From Microvirga solisilvae (GTDB lineage Bacteria > Pseudomonadota > Alphaproteobacteria > Rhizobiales > Beijerinckiaceae), in the NCBI RefSeq assembly GCF_022808595.1, contig NZ_JAKUCN010000003.1, positions 62,001-126,000 of the forward strand: DNA of 64,000 nt. Direction: 5' to 3'. The notes beneath the pieces are model-generated. The model was not told the origin of the DNA and ran no database searches. It saw only the letters and a list, made by a program, of their open reading frames with translations. Position 1 is the first letter of the stretch. Each line of letters begins with the position of its first letter. Below are positions 61,973 through 64,000 of the stretch, one piece after another. The position numbers and the translations under genes are program-made.

Positions 61973-62389
61973 TCAGCCCCAGCGTTTCGCCATCCAGACG
62001 CGGTCGTGTCCCGGCGGGCGATCCTTCAGGCGGCCGATCTCCGCATAGCCCTGCTTCTCGTAGAAGCCGATTGCCTGGAAGGTCGACGTCGTCAGCTGCG
62101 AACCGATCGCGCCATGAGAACGGGCTGCATCCTCGGCGAGATCCAGCAGGCGCGAGCCGTAGCCTTGACCGCGCAGGGCTTCATCCACCCAGAAGTGATC
62201 AATCTGAAGCCAGCAGAGAACGATGTTCCCTCGAATGCCGCCGCGGACGCGGTTGCTGGCATCGCGTATCATGAGGGTCAGAGGAACACGCGGCAAGTTG
62301 CCGGTCTGCTCGATCATGTGAGCCCGCAACCCGGCTGTGATGTCGTCCGCTCCCGGAGGATCGGCTTCCTTAAGTATATCGATTCGCAT
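61973..62389 (-). CDS. GNAT family N-acetyltransferase
   Basis: The 138-residue single GNAT domain has CoA-binding WVDEALRGQGYGSRLLDLAEDAARSHG in outline and FYEKQGYAEIGRL near the end. The substrate is unknown. The ATG at 62389 has AAGGA upstream. It is one of two GNAT genes in the window (the other at 49140) and they are not close in sequence. Confidence 0.9.
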   Translation of the reverse strand: MRIDILKEADPPGADDITAGLRAHMIEQTGNLPRVPLTLMIRDASNRVRGGIRGNIVLCWLQIDHFWVDEALRGQGYGSRLLDLAEDAARSHGAIGSQLTTSTFQAIGFYEKQGYAEIGRLKDRPPGHDRVWMAKRWG

Positions 62390-62560
62390 GGTATTCCTTG
62401 GTTCGAAGGAGCGCATGACAGACTTCTGCCGCCCGCTCCTGATCGCACCCTCTGCCTGGAGAATTGCTTATAGTTTAAATCGCTAAGGCTATCTCGATAG
62501 CATTCTCAACGCTCTATGCGCTGGGCGAGATCTCACAACGGCTTGCACGGACGGGGTATC

Positions 62561-62941
62561 TCAACCTTGGGCCTTTCGCCTCAACTTGCGAAGCTGACGG
62601 ATTAAGAAGCTGAGCGCTAAGAGAAGGGAGGCAAACCACAATACGGTGAAGCCGATGCCGAGAATCTTCTTTGGTGCTGCCACCATCATTGAGATCAGGA
62701 TCGGGCTTTCAAAAGTCCAGTAGAGAGCCCAAGACAGGAGTCCGCCGATGATCCTATCATTCCATGTCCCATTGCACATCACGTGGAAAATCAGATCGGA
62801 CGCGAAGAAGCACCCATCAGGACCTGGATATTGATTGCTTTCCGGAGCGAAGATCAGCATCAGTCCTATCGCCGTGAGAGCGAAGGCCCACCAAGTCGCC
62901 GAGAGTATCTCCAGCCAACGTATTGCTATTTTGATTAACAT
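62561..62941 (-). CDS. Hypothetical membrane protein
   Basis: The 126-residue protein has three or four hydrophobic stretches (about 10-30, 58-75, 80-115) and ends with a basic tail RQLRKLRRKAQG. A loop of about 25 residues contains two cysteines (DGCFFASDLIFHVMCNG), which could form a disulfide. No family recognised. Its GC content is somewhat lower than its neighbours. Because it has a coherent frame between two genes of the same strand, it is kept, with moderate certainty. Confidence 0.6.
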   Translation of the reverse strand: MLIKIAIRWLEILSATWWAFALTAIGLMLIFAPESNQYPGPDGCFFASDLIFHVMCNGTWNDRIIGGLLSWALYWTFESPILISMMVAAPKKILGIGFTVLWFASLLLALSFLIRQLRKLRRKAQG

Positions 62942-63000
62942 GCGAAACTGAGTAGCATGCTTCGTGGCCGGCTTAAACTGATCAGCCCACTATTCTATGC

Positions 63001-63264
63001 CTACTGCCCCGACCCTGCCGACGACCGTTGCCTGGCGCGCAATCTTACATAGCCGATGATCGTCAGGATCAGCCAGGCCGTCTGGGTGATGAAGGAGGGC
63101 AGGTTGAAGTCGTAGATCAGGGAATAGAGGATCAGGAGAGCGCCCGTTCCGTTGAGCAGGGCATAGCGTCCGTCCTCGACCTTCAGGATGCCGAGCTGCA
63201 GCAGGCCATAGGCCGAGAGATAGGCTGCGACTCCGAACAGTCCGACGATATCGGCGATGCTCAT
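63001..63264 (-). CDS. Small membrane protein (CBU_0592-like)
   Basis: The 87-residue protein has three hydrophobic segments, with ADIVGLFGVAAYLSAYGLLQLG and FITQTAWLILTIIGYVRLRAR. It matches the CBU_0592-type small membrane proteins as I recall them; their function is unknown. The ATG at 63264 follows the heparinase stop by 13 bases, so it is probably translated from the same transcript. Confidence 0.82.
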   Translation of the reverse strand: MSIADIVGLFGVAAYLSAYGLLQLGILKVEDGRYALLNGTGALLILYSLIYDFNLPSFITQTAWLILTIIGYVRLRARQRSSAGSGQ

Positions 63265-63277
63265 GATGCTTGAAGCC

Positions 63278-64000
63278 TCACAGCAGGTCACCCGTCGTGC
63301 CCGCAGGCTGGCTTGGGTTGAAATTGCGGGCGAGGCGCTCGAAGCGCCAGCGGACGGAAGGGGTCTCGCTGGGACGAAGGCTTAGCACGATCTGTTCCGT
63401 GCGGCGCATGCCATCGGAGGCGGCGAGGAACACGCTGTCCTCCACCTGCGCTTCGACGGGAATGGCCGTGAACTGCCAGGCTTCCTGGTTCGGCAGAACC
63501 AACATCACCACGCGCCCGCCTTGAGCGCGGCTCGCTTTGACGCCGGGAGCGAGATGGAAGCGGATGACAGCCTCCGCCGAGGCCGTCGCGGTGCCTTCAC
63601 CCCAGAAGACATCCTCGCCCTCCAGGCTGTTGCCTTTCGGCGTAAGCAGCAGCCGCCGCTCATGCGTCAGGCCGAAGCGACGGCGATAGCCGTCATGGCT
63701 TGCGGTGAGAACCTGCGCGTGCTCCCGCTCGCTTCTCTCCGCCGTGACCTTTTCAGGGCCTGAAAGCACGACGGGGCCGATGCGGCGAAGAAGCCAGCGG
63801 GCGATCCGGCGATTGAACCAGCCGCCCCTGTCGCCCACCATCTGGCAGGACGAGATATCGTTGACGGAGGCTGTCGAATGGGCCGCCGTGGAGCGCGAGG
63901 CCTGGATGATCGTGTCATTGGCAATGCGCGGCGTGCCGCAATTGACCACGATGCGCTGCGAGGCCGACGAGAACTCGAAGGAAAGGCTGCCTGCGCCCGC
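63278..64000 (-). CDS. Heparinase II/III-family protein (partial, C-terminal part)
   Basis: The frame is open from the window edge (64000) to the stop at 63278-63280, 240 codons. The visible part contains IVVNCGTP, SRSTAAHSTASVNDISSCQ and HDGYRRRFGLTHERRLLLTPKGNSLEGEDVF in outline, typical of the beta-sandwich domain of heparinase II/III-like proteins that follows the catalytic helical domain. The N-terminal domain lies outside the window. In alphaproteobacteria such a gene is usually found near purH, as here. The polysaccharide substrate is not known. Confidence 0.9.
   Translation of the reverse strand, partial: AGAGSLSFEFSSASQRIVVNCGTPRIANDTIIQASRSTAAHSTASVNDISSCQMVGDRGGWFNRRIARWLLRRIGPVVLSGPEKVTAERSEREHAQVLTASHDGYRRRFGLTHERRLLLTPKGNSLEGEDVFWGEGTATASAEAVIRFHLAPGVKASRAQGGRVVMLVLPNQEAWQFTAIPVEAQVEDSVFLAASDGMRRTEQIVLSLRPSETPSVRWRFERLARNFNPSQPAGTTGDLL

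Noticed and set aside
63278-63949. Heparinase-like gene considered as truncated at an internal GTG start
   Set aside because: The frame stays open and coding-like up to the window edge (64000), so the missing N-terminus is due to the window, not to a broken gene.

Overview
The window is high-GC (mid-60s percent by eye), densely coded alphaproteobacterial chromosome, most likely from the Hyphomicrobiales (Rhizobiales), perhaps a Microvirga/Methylobacteriaceae-like organism. The order-level call rests on gene content: an AcpXL/LpxXL very-long-chain lipid A cluster, an invasion-associated-locus-B protein, a 1609-residue NAD-dependent glutamate dehydrogenase, DUF2794, an HWE-family histidine kinase, and dispersed palindromic intergenic repeats. 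The genus is inference. I see no prophage, no complete insertion sequence and no CRISPR array. One gene (26732-28174) is clearly AT-richer than its surroundings and looks imported.

Layout. 1-3137: end of an unknown gene, asd behind a structured leader, a DUF2167 membrane protein and a site-2-type protease. 3122-8331: an orphan HWE kinase, then a PepSY protein / OmpR-type regulator / histidine kinase operon, divergent from a secreted Gly-Asp-Arg repeat protein of similar composition. 8346-14688: beta-carbonic anhydrase, a DUF429/threonine-dehydratase fused frame, a CoA-ester lyase, a four-gene housekeeping run (Trm112-like, Lon-substrate-domain, thioredoxin-TPR, ProXp-type deacylase) and tRNA-Gly(GCC). 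14749-22321: AAA ATPase, homodimeric-E1-like TPP enzyme, LysE exporter and ABC exporter (the last two bracketed by inverted copies of a repeat), GIY-YIG protein and a phosphatase.

22632-30426 is the lipid A very-long-chain acyl cluster: acpXL, fabZ, two ketosynthases (one without the catalytic Cys), an SDR that appears to lack its substrate lid, a dehydrogenase and the lpxXL acyltransferase. It is interrupted by the AT-rich AlbA/ATPase gene. 30456-38012: DUF1223, a lemA-TPM-TPM-TPM operon, a second LysE exporter, two membrane proteins, rlmN and ialB. 38310-44681: mostly single-gene metabolic units (SDR, GFA, pterin dehydratase, YeiH, phosphatase, ThpR, aldo-keto reductase, arylesterase). 44749-50938: a ybbA/ybbP-like ABC pair divergent from the arylesterase, BI-1, GNAT and MFS genes. 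50951-59418: DUF2794, a candidate small RNA, a quinone oxidoreductase/HxlR pair, NAD-glutamate dehydrogenase and a UMF1-type MFS. 59420-64000: YbjQ, purH, small membrane proteins, GNAT, and the C-terminal part of a heparinase II/III-family protein that runs off the window.

The items most worth a second look are the paired low-complexity secreted proteins around the PepSY two-component operon, the gene-less terminated structured transcript at about 51495-51617, the interrupted lipid A cluster with its lid-less SDR, the fused DUF429-dehydratase frame, and the nested palindromic repeats.
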